From: Hyphococcus sp.
Lineage (GTDB): Bacteria; Pseudomonadota; Alphaproteobacteria; Caulobacterales; Parvularculaceae
Direction: 5' to 3'
DNA length: 64,000 bases
NCBI GenBank assembly: GCA_028285645.1
Contig: JANQOV010000061.1
Location: 49,988-113,987 of the forward strand
Both the position numbers and the translations under genes were made by a program. Under the pieces are notes generated by a model, which had not been told where the DNA came from, did no database searches, and was given only the letters and a program-made list of their open reading frames with translations. Shown here one piece after another: positions 44,344 to 52,786 of the stretch. Position 1 is the stretch's first letter. Every line of letters begins with the position of its first letter.

Positions 44344-45255
44344 ATGACAAATATGTTGGCAGGAAAGGTAGTTGCCGTAACCGGCGCGGGCAGGGGGATT
44401 GGGAAAGAGATCGCGCTTTTGTGCGCCAGATACGGCGCATCGGTGGTCGTCAATGATTATGGGGGCGAGACGTCCGACGAACGGAAGAGCTCTCCCGCCC
44501 ATGAAGTGGTTCAAGAAATCGAAAAGTCGGGCGGTTCAGCGATTGTCAATGTAGCGGATATTTCCGACCCGGCGGAGGCCGCATCGATTGTTGAAGAAGG
44601 TGTTCAACAGTTCGGGCGTATCGATGCTGTCGTGAACAACGCTGGCATCCTTAGAGACCGAATTTTTCACAAAATGAGTTACAAAGAGTGGAAAGATGTC
44701 ATTGATGTGCATCTTAACGGGTACTTCAATGTCTCCAAGGCGGCTGCAGGCTATTTCAAAGAACAGCAAGCCGGGTCATATGTACACTTCACTTCGACGT
44801 CCGGCTTGATCGGAAATTTTGGGCAGGCAAATTACGCAGCGGCAAAAATGGGGATCGTTGCGCTTTCCAACTGCATCGCCCTTGACATGCAAAAATTCAA
44901 TGTACGCTCCAATGTCATTGCGCCATTCGCGTGGAGTCAGATGACGGCGTCTATCCCGGCTGAAACCGAGGCTGAAAAACGACGCGTAGCAATGTTAAAG
45001 ACAATGTCTGCGGATAAAATTGCGCCCCTTGTGGTGTATTTGTGCGCGGATGAATCAAAGGACATCAGCGGCGAGATTTTCTCTGTTCGAAAGAACGAAG
45101 TGTTCTTGTTTTCCAAGCCGCGCCCAATTCGCGGAATGCACCGGGCGGAAGGCTGGACGCCGGAAACAATTGCTTCGGATTTGCACCCCGCATTTTCATC
45201 AAGCTTTACAAAGCTGGTGCGATCAACTGACGTGTTCAATTGGGACCCGGTTTAG
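44344..45255 (+). CDS. SDR (3R)-hydroxyacyl-CoA dehydrogenase, MFE-2-like
   Basis: 303 residues. VTGAGRGIGKE at 13-23, NNAG, Ser of FTSTSG, and YAAAK. The long insert YGGETSDERKSSPAHEVVQEIEKSGGSA and the C-terminal tail ending WDPV are typical of the dehydrogenase unit of peroxisomal multifunctional enzyme type 2 (17-beta-HSD4). The next gene encodes the matching hydratase unit, overlapping by one base. Together they would do hydration and oxidation of an enoyl-CoA, probably the steroid side chain. Confidence 0.88.
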   Translation: MTNMLAGKVVAVTGAGRGIGKEIALLCARYGASVVVNDYGGETSDERKSSPAHEVVQEIEKSGGSAIVNVADISDPAEAASIVEEGVQQFGRIDAVVNNAGILRDRIFHKMSYKEWKDVIDVHLNGYFNVSKAAAGYFKEQQAGSYVHFTSTSGLIGNFGQANYAAAKMGIVALSNCIALDMQKFNVRSNVIAPFAWSQMTASIPAETEAEKRRVAMLKTMSADKIAPLVVYLCADESKDISGEIFSVRKNEVFLFSKPRPIRGMHRAEGWTPETIASDLHPAFSSSFTKLVRSTDVFNWDPV

Positions 45256-46145
45256 TGCCGTTTGATCCTGACAAACTGCTTGCAATGGCGCCGATAAAGA
45301 CGACGGCCACACATGCTGAACGCGATGTCATCCTGTATGCTCTTGGCCTCGGCGTCGGTAGCGAATCTGCAGTGAGCGCAGACACATTAGCGTTTACCTA
45401 TGAAGAGAACCTGCAAGTATTGCCGACAATGGCGGCCGTATTGGCGTCTCCGGGCTTTTGGGCGCGAAAACCAGAATATGGCATTGACTGGAAGCGCCTT
45501 CTCCATGGCGAGCAGAATCTGCATTTTCACAAAAAGCTGCCCGTTTCAGGGTCGATGACCAGTGTCCAGACAATAGAGGATATTTTTGACAAGGGGGCGG
45601 AAAAAGGCGCAGTAGTCTATACGCGTCGAGAAGTTTACGAGACGGAGTCGGGAGATCATCTTGTCACTGAGCGAAGGGCGAACTTTCTAAGGGGAGATGG
45701 CGGAAAAGGCGGCCGAACTGATTCAGCGCCGGCTTTGCGTCCAAGTCCGGACAGGTCATGTGATATTCAAATCACGATACCGACGAGAGAAGATCAGGCG
45801 CTGCTCTACAGGCTGAGCGGCGATTACAATCCGCTTCACATTGATCCGGATTTTGCCAGCAACGCAAATTTTGAAAAACCAATATTGCACGGATTGTGTA
45901 CGTTTGGGATTGCAGGCCGCGCGTTGCTAAGCGGTCTCGTCGACAATGAAACGTCAAGGCTCGAAGCGTTAGGCTGTCGTTTTTCAGCCCCCGTATATCC
46001 CGGCGAAACCTTGGTTACGGATATCTGGGAATGCGGAGGCGGGGCGGCGGCGTTTCAATGCCGCGCCTTAGAGCGCGACGTCGTCGTACTGTCCCACGGT
46101 CATGCACAATACAGTGCGCGAGAAAACGCAGCGCATAGAGAGTAA
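45255..46145 (+). CDS. MaoC-like (R)-specific enoyl-CoA hydratase, double hotdog
   Basis: About 296 residues from GTG 45255, which shares the G of the previous TAG stop. Two hotdog halves; the C-terminal one carries the hydratase-2 signature SGDYNPLHIDPDFA with the Asp/His dyad and FEKPILHGLCTFG. It corresponds to the middle part of MFE-2. A double-hotdog hydratase beside an MFE-2-type SDR gives a split bifunctional system with (R)-stereochemistry, parallel to ChsH/Hsd4B in actinobacteria. Confidence 0.88.
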   Translation: MPFDPDKLLAMAPIKTTATHAERDVILYALGLGVGSESAVSADTLAFTYEENLQVLPTMAAVLASPGFWARKPEYGIDWKRLLHGEQNLHFHKKLPVSGSMTSVQTIEDIFDKGAEKGAVVYTRREVYETESGDHLVTERRANFLRGDGGKGGRTDSAPALRPSPDRSCDIQITIPTREDQALLYRLSGDYNPLHIDPDFASNANFEKPILHGLCTFGIAGRALLSGLVDNETSRLEALGCRFSAPVYPGETLVTDIWECGGGAAAFQCRALERDVVVLSHGHAQYSARENAAHRE

Positions 46146-46173
46146 TCAATGGTTTTGAAGGTCGGAGATTGAG

Positions 46174-47646
46174 ATGGTTGGGATCCGCGCATTTGGCGGT
46201 TATGTCCCAAGAATGCGCCTGCAGCGGGCGTCAGCCTATGCAGCGACGGGATGGCATGCGCCGGGACTAAAGAGCTTCGCAAAGGGCGAACGCTCTTTTT
46301 GCTCATGGGATGAAGACGCAATCACCATGAGCGTAGAGGCCGCCCGCGACTGTCTTGCAGATCGTGATCGTAGCGCGATTTCCCGTGTTGTTCTTGCGTC
46401 TACGTCCCACACTTTTGCTGATCGACAAAATTCAACCGTTGTAAAAGAAGCCCTCAACTTGGCAGACTCGGTTGCAGCGCTCGATGTGTCGGGCAGCAAA
46501 CGATGCGCTACGTCTGCTTTGATCGATGCGTTTCATGCAGTCGAAGGGAACGCCGGCGATACATTGTGTGTCGCATCGGAGCGTAACGCCCAAAAACCGG
46601 GGTCGGAAGGCGAGTTCGCCAGTGGTCACGCTGCTGCATGCCTCCTGGTTTCAAAAGATAACTGTTGCGCCAAGCTGTTGGGCTCGCACAGCGTAAGCAT
46701 CGATTTCGTTGATCATTTCCGCAAAGAAAGCGAGACGTTTGACTACAACTGGGAAGCTCGTTGGGTTCGCGAAGAAGGTTATGGAAAAATCGTCGTATCA
46801 ACGATTAAAGACGCCTTGCAGAAGGCAAACATCGATGCCAATCAAATTGATCATTTCATATTAGGGGCGCCGCTTCGTAGAGTAAGCGAGAGTGTTGCGA
46901 AAAGGGCGGGCGTTAGTGCGGACGCCGTCGTCGATAACCTCAATTTAGTGTTGGGGGACGCCGGCGCAGCGCAGCCATTTGTTTTGTTGTCTCATCTGTT
47001 GGAGCGGGCCAAGCCAAGCCAGAAAATTATGCTGGTTGGGTTCGGCGGCGGCTGCGATGTAATCGTTCTCGAAACAACAGATGCGATTTCTAATGCGCGC
47101 CCGGCAAATGGCGTTTCCGGCTATCTGAATAACCGCGACCCGATTGACAATTATGTCAAGTATCTTTCGATCTCAGGCTTGCTTGAGTTGGAGCGCGGCA
47201 TGCGCGCCGAATTTGACCAGAAGCCGGTGCTGACAGCCCAGTATAGAGAGCGGAAGACAGTGCTTGGTTTGGTTGGCGGCAAGTGTACGCAAACCGGCGC
47301 CGTTCAGTTTCCGAAAACGCCTGTCAGTGTCACGCGAAGTGAGCGTGCGGTCTATACGCAAGAAGATTATCCATTGGCGGAAAGGCCAGCGAAGATTCTC
47401 ACATTCACGGCGGACCATCTGACGTTCTCGCCGATGCCGCCTGCCTATTACGGAAACATTGAATTTGAAGGCGGCGGGCGGATGCTGGTCGAGTTTTGTG
47501 ATGTAGGCGAAGAAAGTTTGGAAGTAGGCATGCCGCTTCGCATGGTCTTTCGCGTCAAGGCGATCGATGACCGAAGAGGCTATTCCCAGTATTTCTGGAA
47601 AGCCGCGCCCGACAGAAGCAAATTGAACAAGTCTCAAACGAGTTGA
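46174..47646 (+). CDS. HMG-CoA-synthase-like/DUF35 (OB-fold) fusion protein
   Basis: 490 residues. Residues 1-310 form a thiolase-fold synthase with nucleophile candidate Cys111 (SGSKRCATSALIDAF). Residues about 355-480 form a DUF35 unit: GKCTQTGAVQFPKTPVSV, then an OB-fold. The zinc ribbon, normally four Cys, keeps only Cys371; CTQTG and the second knuckle have lost theirs. In archaea a thiolase, an HMG-CoA synthase and a DUF35 protein form one complex that channels acetoacetyl-CoA; in actinobacteria DUF35 domains assist steroid retro-aldolases. The thiolase gene follows directly. A carbon-carbon cleaving complex on the steroid side chain or ring is inferred. Confidence 0.8.
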   Translation: MVGIRAFGGYVPRMRLQRASAYAATGWHAPGLKSFAKGERSFCSWDEDAITMSVEAARDCLADRDRSAISRVVLASTSHTFADRQNSTVVKEALNLADSVAALDVSGSKRCATSALIDAFHAVEGNAGDTLCVASERNAQKPGSEGEFASGHAAACLLVSKDNCCAKLLGSHSVSIDFVDHFRKESETFDYNWEARWVREEGYGKIVVSTIKDALQKANIDANQIDHFILGAPLRRVSESVAKRAGVSADAVVDNLNLVLGDAGAAQPFVLLSHLLERAKPSQKIMLVGFGGGCDVIVLETTDAISNARPANGVSGYLNNRDPIDNYVKYLSISGLLELERGMRAEFDQKPVLTAQYRERKTVLGLVGGKCTQTGAVQFPKTPVSVTRSERAVYTQEDYPLAERPAKILTFTADHLTFSPMPPAYYGNIEFEGGGRMLVEFCDVGEESLEVGMPLRMVFRVKAIDDRRGYSQYFWKAAPDRSKLNKSQTS

Positions 47647-47654
47647 AAAAAACG

Positions 47655-48860
47655 ATGGCAAGTGGAATTAGGGACAAGGTCGCCATTTTGGGCATGGGGT
47701 GCAGCAAGTTTGGCGAACGCTGGGCGGATAGTTCGGAAGATCTCGCGGTCGAGGCTTTTGAAGAAGCGCTAGCGGACGCAAACATTGATGTCTCGCAGAT
47801 TGGCGCCGCATGGCTGGGCGCGGCAATCGACACGATCAATATCGGTCCTTCCGGCATACCGCTGGCGATGGCGCTGCGCCTGCCGGATATCCCCGTTACA
47901 AAGGTCGAGAATTACTGCGCATCCGGTTCAGAATCTTTGCGGGGCGCCGTCTATGCTGTCGCCTCCGGCGCCGTTGATATCGCCCTTGCCTTTGGCATGG
48001 AGAAACTAAAAGACACGGGCTATGGCGGCCTTCCTGCGCGCACGCGCGGCACCATGTATGACATGGTCGGCGTTACAGGCTCGGCGCCAGGTTTTTTCGC
48101 GCAACTTGCATCCGCTTACAGAGCAAAATACGGCCTTAGCAAAGAAGAGCTGAAGAGATCAATCGCGCATGTCTCCGTTAAAAGTCATGACAATGGCGTT
48201 AAAAATCCAAAAGCCCATCTGCAAAAACGGATCACGGAAGATCAAGTGATCAATGCGCCATTGGTTGCAGACCCGCTTGGATTATATGATTGTTGCGGTG
48301 TTTCTGACGGCGCCGCCTGCGCGATTGTCACCGCGCCTGAGATAGCGCGGTCGCTTGGCAAGAGGGACCTGGTGACGGTCAAAGCGCTCGCCTTATCCGT
48401 TTCGAATGGTTGGGAGCTTCAGGGGTCGGGATGGGACGGAAGCTATTTTCACACGACCCGGGTGGCGGCCAAAGCCGCTTACAAGGAAGCGGGGATAACA
48501 GACCCTCGAAAAGAGCTAAGCCTTTTGGAAGTGCACGATTGCTTCTCCGTTACTGAGCTTGTGACCATGGAGGATCTTGGCGTCAGCGAAGACGGCGGCG
48601 CCGTAAAGGACGTGCTTGACGGCGTATTCGACGCTGACGGCGACATACCCTGTCAAATCGACGGCGGTCTTAAGTGCTTTGGCCATCCGATCGGCGCTTC
48701 CGGTTTGCGTATGCTCTACGAGAACTACTTGCAGATTTTAGGGCGGGCGGAAGACAGGCAGCGCCAGGACGAACCGGTCTATGCGCTGTCTCACAATCTG
48801 GGCGGCATGCCTTATCAGAACGCCAGTGCAATTGTGATCGTAGGTCGCGGAGACGCCTAG
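47655..48860 (+). CDS. SCP-x-type thiolase
   Basis: About 401 residues. Nucleophile Cys88 in VENYCASGSESL, LEVHDCFSVTE, GGLKCFGHPIGASG with the base His, and HNLGGMPYQNASA at the C-terminus, which replaces the CxGGG of classical thiolases as in the SCP-x branch. It probably cleaves a beta-keto acyl-CoA. ATG 47655 chosen; the open frame starts at a TTG at 47643 that overlaps the preceding stop. Close coupling to the synthase/DUF35 fusion suggests a physical complex. Confidence 0.88.
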   Translation: MASGIRDKVAILGMGCSKFGERWADSSEDLAVEAFEEALADANIDVSQIGAAWLGAAIDTINIGPSGIPLAMALRLPDIPVTKVENYCASGSESLRGAVYAVASGAVDIALAFGMEKLKDTGYGGLPARTRGTMYDMVGVTGSAPGFFAQLASAYRAKYGLSKEELKRSIAHVSVKSHDNGVKNPKAHLQKRITEDQVINAPLVADPLGLYDCCGVSDGAACAIVTAPEIARSLGKRDLVTVKALALSVSNGWELQGSGWDGSYFHTTRVAAKAAYKEAGITDPRKELSLLEVHDCFSVTELVTMEDLGVSEDGGAVKDVLDGVFDADGDIPCQIDGGLKCFGHPIGASGLRMLYENYLQILGRAEDRQRQDEPVYALSHNLGGMPYQNASAIVIVGRGDA

Positions 48861-48941
48861 CGAAAGTTCGCCGCAAGCTGCTGATTCGATTTTCTACAGA
48901 ACTCAACGAAAGATCATCTACGACCTGAGTGAAGCGCCAAA

Positions 48942-49706
48942 ATGATGCGATTGAAAGATAAGGTTGCCTTAGTAACCGGAGCAGCTTCGGAAATCGGAAT
49001 TGGCTTCGCCACTGCGCACAGATTCGGCCGTGAAGGCGCAAAAGTCTGCATCACTGACATTGATGAAACGCGCCTTGAAGCACGCGCGACAGACCTTTGT
49101 GATAACGGCGTTGACGCTGTTGGTTTCGCACATGATGTGACCAGTGAAAACGATTGGAAAACTGTCGTAGCGAGCACTGTCGATCGCTATGGCAAGATTG
49201 ATGTGCTGGTAAACAATGCAGGCGTTGCGTTTCTTGGAGAGACCCTGGAGTTTTCGATAGAGGACTGGAACAAACAGTTGGAGGTAAACCTTTCGAGCGT
49301 TTTTTTAGGCTGTCGTGCGATGATTGACCAGTTGCTGTGCCAGGGAGGCGGAGGCGCGATCGTCAACATTTCGTCGATCGCGGGAATGGTGGGAATCGTC
49401 AACGGCGCGGCATATTCGTCGAGTAAAGGAGGCGTGCGTTTGTTGACGAAATCTCTTGCTTTAGAATTTGCAAAGCAGAATATCCGGATAAACTCTGTGC
49501 ACCCAGGCGCCATCGAAACTGAGATTGCAAAACGTGCGATGGAGGTAGAACCGGAAGAGATGCAGGCGCTTGAGGCGGCTATACCCATGGGACGTCAGGG
49601 AGAACCGAGCGATATCGCAGCAATGGCGGCGTTCCTTGCTTCTGATGAAGCAAAATATGTCACCGGCGCAGAGTTTTGTGTTGATGGCGGGCTTACGGCC
49701 CAATGA
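48942..49706 (+). CDS. SDR oxidoreductase (hydroxysteroid or hydroxyacyl-CoA dehydrogenase)
   Basis: 254 residues, classical SDR. VTGAASEIGIGFATA cofactor loop with one extra residue, DIDETR acidic NAD-binding end of strand 2, NNAG, ISSIAG Ser, YSSSK, and the NSVHPGAIETEI segment. Good catalytic set, unlike the SDR at 32094. It follows the thiolase after 81 bases. Candidates are 3- or 17-hydroxysteroid dehydrogenase, or IpdF-like oxidation; undecided. Confidence 0.88.
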   Translation: MMRLKDKVALVTGAASEIGIGFATAHRFGREGAKVCITDIDETRLEARATDLCDNGVDAVGFAHDVTSENDWKTVVASTVDRYGKIDVLVNNAGVAFLGETLEFSIEDWNKQLEVNLSSVFLGCRAMIDQLLCQGGGGAIVNISSIAGMVGIVNGAAYSSSKGGVRLLTKSLALEFAKQNIRINSVHPGAIETEIAKRAMEVEPEEMQALEAAIPMGRQGEPSDIAAMAAFLASDEAKYVTGAEFCVDGGLTAQ

Positions 49707-49751
49707 ATGCGGCGCTGTTTTCCGCACGAACGCATTTGCGCTCCTTGACGT

Positions 49752-49768
49752 GTGGCCTAAAAGGCCAC
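49752..49768 (+). repeat. Hairpin before the second dehydrogenase pair
   Basis: Perfect GTGGCC-TAAAA-GGCCAC stem-loop in the 145-base gap between the SDR and the next acyl-CoA dehydrogenase gene. No T-run follows, so it is more likely an RNA-processing or pausing site than a full terminator. Confidence 0.35.
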
Positions 49769-49851
49769 TCGCGTTCAATATCGAGCAAGCGCCGCATGGT
49801 TGTCTTGCCTGTTAGCGAAGGCGCCCAAGCTCGATTGGACAACAGATTGCA

Positions 49852-50997
49852 ATGAGTCGGTTTCAGTTCCCAATCGCGCCGGAAACGCAAGAAGAAAGTG
49901 CTTTACGGCAACGCGTGCGCCACTTTCTGGCAAATGAACTCAAATCCGGAGGATTTACGCCTGGCCCTGATTGTTGGGTGAGCGGTGTTGCTCCCGATTT
50001 CAGCCGCAAACTTGGCGAGATGGGTTGGATCGGCATGACCTGGCCGAGGCAATATGGCGGTCATGAACAGTCAGCACTGCATCGCCTTGTCGTGACGGAA
50101 GAATTGTTGGTCGCTGGCGCGCCGGTTGCGGCTCATTGGATTGCCGACCGCCAAACAGGCGGGCAACTTTTAAAATTCGGAACGGAAGAACAGAAAAAGG
50201 CGATCCTTCCAAAAATGGCGTTAGGCCGAAGTTTCAGTTGCATCGGAATGAGTGAACCGGAAGCGGGCTCTGATCTTGCCGCCGTAAAAACAAAAGCAAC
50301 ACGCACATCGTCTGGATGGAAACTAAGTGGTCGCAAAGTTTGGTCGACGGTCGCGCATATATCAGACTATATGATCGTTCTTGCGAGGACGTCTCCCGCG
50401 CAGCAACGAAACAGGCATATTGGCCTGTCGCAGTTTCTGGTCGACCTTTCTTTGCCGGGTGTTGAAGTCTCCGGCATTCGCGACCTGGCAGGCAAAACAC
50501 ACTTCAACGAGGTTTTGTTTGATGATGTTGAGCTGAAGGCTGACGCGCTTTTAGGCGTAGAGGGCGATGGTTGGGCGCAGTGCATGGGTGAGCTGGCGAT
50601 GGAACGCTCCGGCCCAGAGCGGTTTCTCACGACTTTTATACTTCTTGAGAAAACGATTGAAGCGATGCGCGATCAAATCCCCGCCAAGGTGCTTGGCGAT
50701 CTTATTGCCAGGCTCGTTACGCTGAGAACAATGTCGCGCGGCATCGCAAAACGAATTCACGACGGAGAACGTCCCGATACGGAAGCGGCGCTCGTTAAGC
50801 AGCTCGGGAATGCCTATGAAAAGCATCTGTTTTCAGCCATGCGGGATGTCATCGCAATGAAGTCTGAAACGGAAATACATTCAGAACTCTTGTCCCTCAG
50901 AGATGAAATTCAGTTACGGCTGCCGTCGCACACTTTGCGCGGCGGAACCACTGAGATTTTACGCGGCGTCATTGCCCGGCAATTGGGGATCCGCTGA
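49852..50997 (+). CDS. Acyl-CoA dehydrogenase, second steroid-type pair, large subunit
   Basis: 381 residues. IGMTWPRQYGGHEQSALHRLVV, IGMSEPEAGSDLAAVKTKA, KVWSTVAHISDYMIVLART, C-terminus LPSHTLRGGTTEILRGVIARQLG. It ends with TGATG, sharing a base with the start of the partner gene, which points to a heteromer. The Glu of LAMERSGPERF is a candidate base; GGTTEI lacks the usual preceding Glu. Predicted role is dehydrogenation of a ring C/D propanoyl-CoA (IpdE1/E2-like) or side chain; the first pair (22574-24827) covers the other. Confidence 0.87.
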   Translation: MSRFQFPIAPETQEESALRQRVRHFLANELKSGGFTPGPDCWVSGVAPDFSRKLGEMGWIGMTWPRQYGGHEQSALHRLVVTEELLVAGAPVAAHWIADRQTGGQLLKFGTEEQKKAILPKMALGRSFSCIGMSEPEAGSDLAAVKTKATRTSSGWKLSGRKVWSTVAHISDYMIVLARTSPAQQRNRHIGLSQFLVDLSLPGVEVSGIRDLAGKTHFNEVLFDDVELKADALLGVEGDGWAQCMGELAMERSGPERFLTTFILLEKTIEAMRDQIPAKVLGDLIARLVTLRTMSRGIAKRIHDGERPDTEAALVKQLGNAYEKHLFSAMRDVIAMKSETEIHSELLSLRDEIQLRLPSHTLRGGTTEILRGVIARQLGIR

Positions 50998-51941
50998 TGG
51001 AGCCGATGCTTCAGGAGACCGCTGCGCGTATTCTCACTGATTTGAGGAATGACGCTGATGCTTTGTGGTCGACATTGGAAGAGAATGGCCTGACCCGGGC
51101 ATGGGTTAGTGAGGAGGACGGTGGATTTGGGCTGACGCCGGCAGATGGTTTCGGTCTCATTAGACTGGCCGGCGCCCATGCGGCGCCGGTTCCGTTTGCC
51201 GAGACGCTCGTGGCGACATGGTTTCTAACGGAAGCCAATTTGCCGGCGCCATCGGGACAAATGAGTATTTTCATTGATGGCGTTCAACGTGGCGCGCCAT
51301 TTGGGGAGACCGCAGAACATGTCGTTCGCGTGCATGGCCGGTCTGTATCGTTGCATCGCGGACGGTTAAACGAACCGATCGACAGCGTCGGCGAAGATCC
51401 GCTGAGCGATGCGTCAAAACTAAGCGACGACATTATTGAAACAAGTCAAATTGGCGCGGACATAGGCGTTTTGTTTGGCGCCTTGGCGCGCGCGGCGCAA
51501 ATTTGCGGGGCGCTTGACGCCGTGCTCGATTTGACCATCTCGTTCGCCGAGCAACGCGAACAATTCGGGCGTCCACTAACAAAATTCCAGGCGATCCAGC
51601 ATCTTCTATCGGAAATGGGCGCTGAAGCAGCCGCAGCCGGCGCCGCCATCGATGCGGCTGTTGCGTCGGTGCGCCGTGATTGCGCGCTCGATGAAACAGC
51701 AATTGCTGTTGCCAAACATCGTGCAAGCATGGCGGCTGGTATCGTTTCGGAGCATGCTCATCAGGTGCATGGCGCCATCGGTTATACGCAGGAATATGAG
51801 CTTGGCCGTTTTACGCGCCGGTTGTGGCGGTGGCGTGAAGACTTTGGCGGAGAAACTTTCTGGGCAAATGCGTTGGGGCGGGCGGCGCTTGCTGAGCCCG
51901 GCCCGCTTTGGCAAATGATCACCAAGGACGGCGGCAAATGA
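50997..51941 (+). CDS. Acyl-CoA dehydrogenase, second pair, small subunit
   Basis: 314 residues, truncated ACAD with short middle domain. ISFAEQREQFGRPLTKFQAIQHLLSEMGAEAAAAGAAID and QVHGAIGYTQEYELGRFTRRLWRWRE are clear C-domain segments; the EDGGFGLTPADGFGL segment is N-domain. Start ATG overlaps the previous stop (TGATG) and its end overlaps the crotonase start (ATGA), so three genes are translated in a chain. Confidence 0.87.
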   Translation: MEPMLQETAARILTDLRNDADALWSTLEENGLTRAWVSEEDGGFGLTPADGFGLIRLAGAHAAPVPFAETLVATWFLTEANLPAPSGQMSIFIDGVQRGAPFGETAEHVVRVHGRSVSLHRGRLNEPIDSVGEDPLSDASKLSDDIIETSQIGADIGVLFGALARAAQICGALDAVLDLTISFAEQREQFGRPLTKFQAIQHLLSEMGAEAAAAGAAIDAAVASVRRDCALDETAIAVAKHRASMAAGIVSEHAHQVHGAIGYTQEYELGRFTRRLWRWREDFGGETFWANALGRAALAEPGPLWQMITKDGGK

Positions 51942-52735
51942 CAGCAGTAAACTACGAACAGAAAGAACGCGTGGTCACGCTAACCCTTAACCGGCCTGAC
52001 ACGCGGAATGCGCTTTCGGCGGATGTCGTTGAAGCCTTAGTGACGGGATTGGAAAAGGCTCATGCCGATCGATCCGTGAGCTGTGTTGTCATCGCAGGCG
52101 CCGGAAAAGGGTTCTCGTCCGGTGGAAACTTGCATGAGCTTCGCGCCCTGACGACGACAGAAAACAAGAGCGAAGCAGAAATCGCAGCGTGGTATCAGTC
52201 GGGCATACAACGCATTCCCATGACAATACAGGCAGTCGATGTTGTAACAATTGCTGCGGTTCATGGGCATGCGATTGGGGCAGGGTGCGATCTTGCTGCA
52301 ATGTGTGACCTCAGAGTAGCAGCGACGAATGCGTCTTTCGCAGAGAGCTTTTTGCGCGTCGGGATTATCCCCGGCGATGGCGGCGCCTGGTTTTTGCCCC
52401 GATTAATCGGAATGGCGCGTGCGAAGGAAATGTTATTGACGGCGCGAGCGGTTGATGCGGCGACTGCACTGAATTGGGGGCTTGTTAACAGCGTGGTGGA
52501 GCAAGATGACTTGATGGAATCGGCGTCAAGACTGGCGAGTGAAATAGCCGCTCTGCCGCCCAATGCGCTTCGCGCTGCAAAAGAACTGTTGCGCTCTGTC
52601 GAGACTGAAGCTTTGGATGATTCGCTGAAGCGAGCGGCAAAAATGCAAGCTAAACTTCAGCGGCAACCAGATCATCTGGAAGCGATTGACGCGATTTTAG
52701 AGAAAAGAAAACCGCACTTTACTGGCGTCATGTGA
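51938..52735 (+). CDS. Crotonase-family hydratase/isomerase
   Basis: 265 residues from ATG 51938 (ATGA overlap with the dehydrogenase). GFSSGGNLHEL oxyanion segment, IGAGCDLAAMCDLRVAA and FLRVGIIPGDGGAWFLPRLIG. The canonical Glu positions hold Asp (GCDLAA) and Arg/Val (FLRVGI); Asp of PGDGGAW is the likely acid-base. The pattern resembles the enzyme at 24887-25681. It may act on the product of the adjacent dehydrogenase pair. Confidence 0.86.
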   Translation: MTAVNYEQKERVVTLTLNRPDTRNALSADVVEALVTGLEKAHADRSVSCVVIAGAGKGFSSGGNLHELRALTTTENKSEAEIAAWYQSGIQRIPMTIQAVDVVTIAAVHGHAIGAGCDLAAMCDLRVAATNASFAESFLRVGIIPGDGGAWFLPRLIGMARAKEMLLTARAVDAATALNWGLVNSVVEQDDLMESASRLASEIAALPPNALRAAKELLRSVETEALDDSLKRAAKMQAKLQRQPDHLEAIDAILEKRKPHFTGVM

Positions 52736-52761
52736 AACGCCATGCCTCTTCAACACTGTGA

Positions 52762-52776
52762 GCGTGCGGAGCACGC
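52762..52776. terminator. Stem-loop between convergent genes
   Basis: GCGTGC-GGA-GCACGC perfect stem in the 51-base gap between the crotonase stop and the CoA-transferase stop. There is no clear T-run, so efficiency as a terminator is uncertain. Confidence 0.4.
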
Positions 52777-52786
52777 CGGCTAAAGT

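Noticed and set aside
47173..47661. 162-codon minus-strand open frame
   Set aside because: Antisense to the synthase/DUF35 gene; no motif and no upstream signal.
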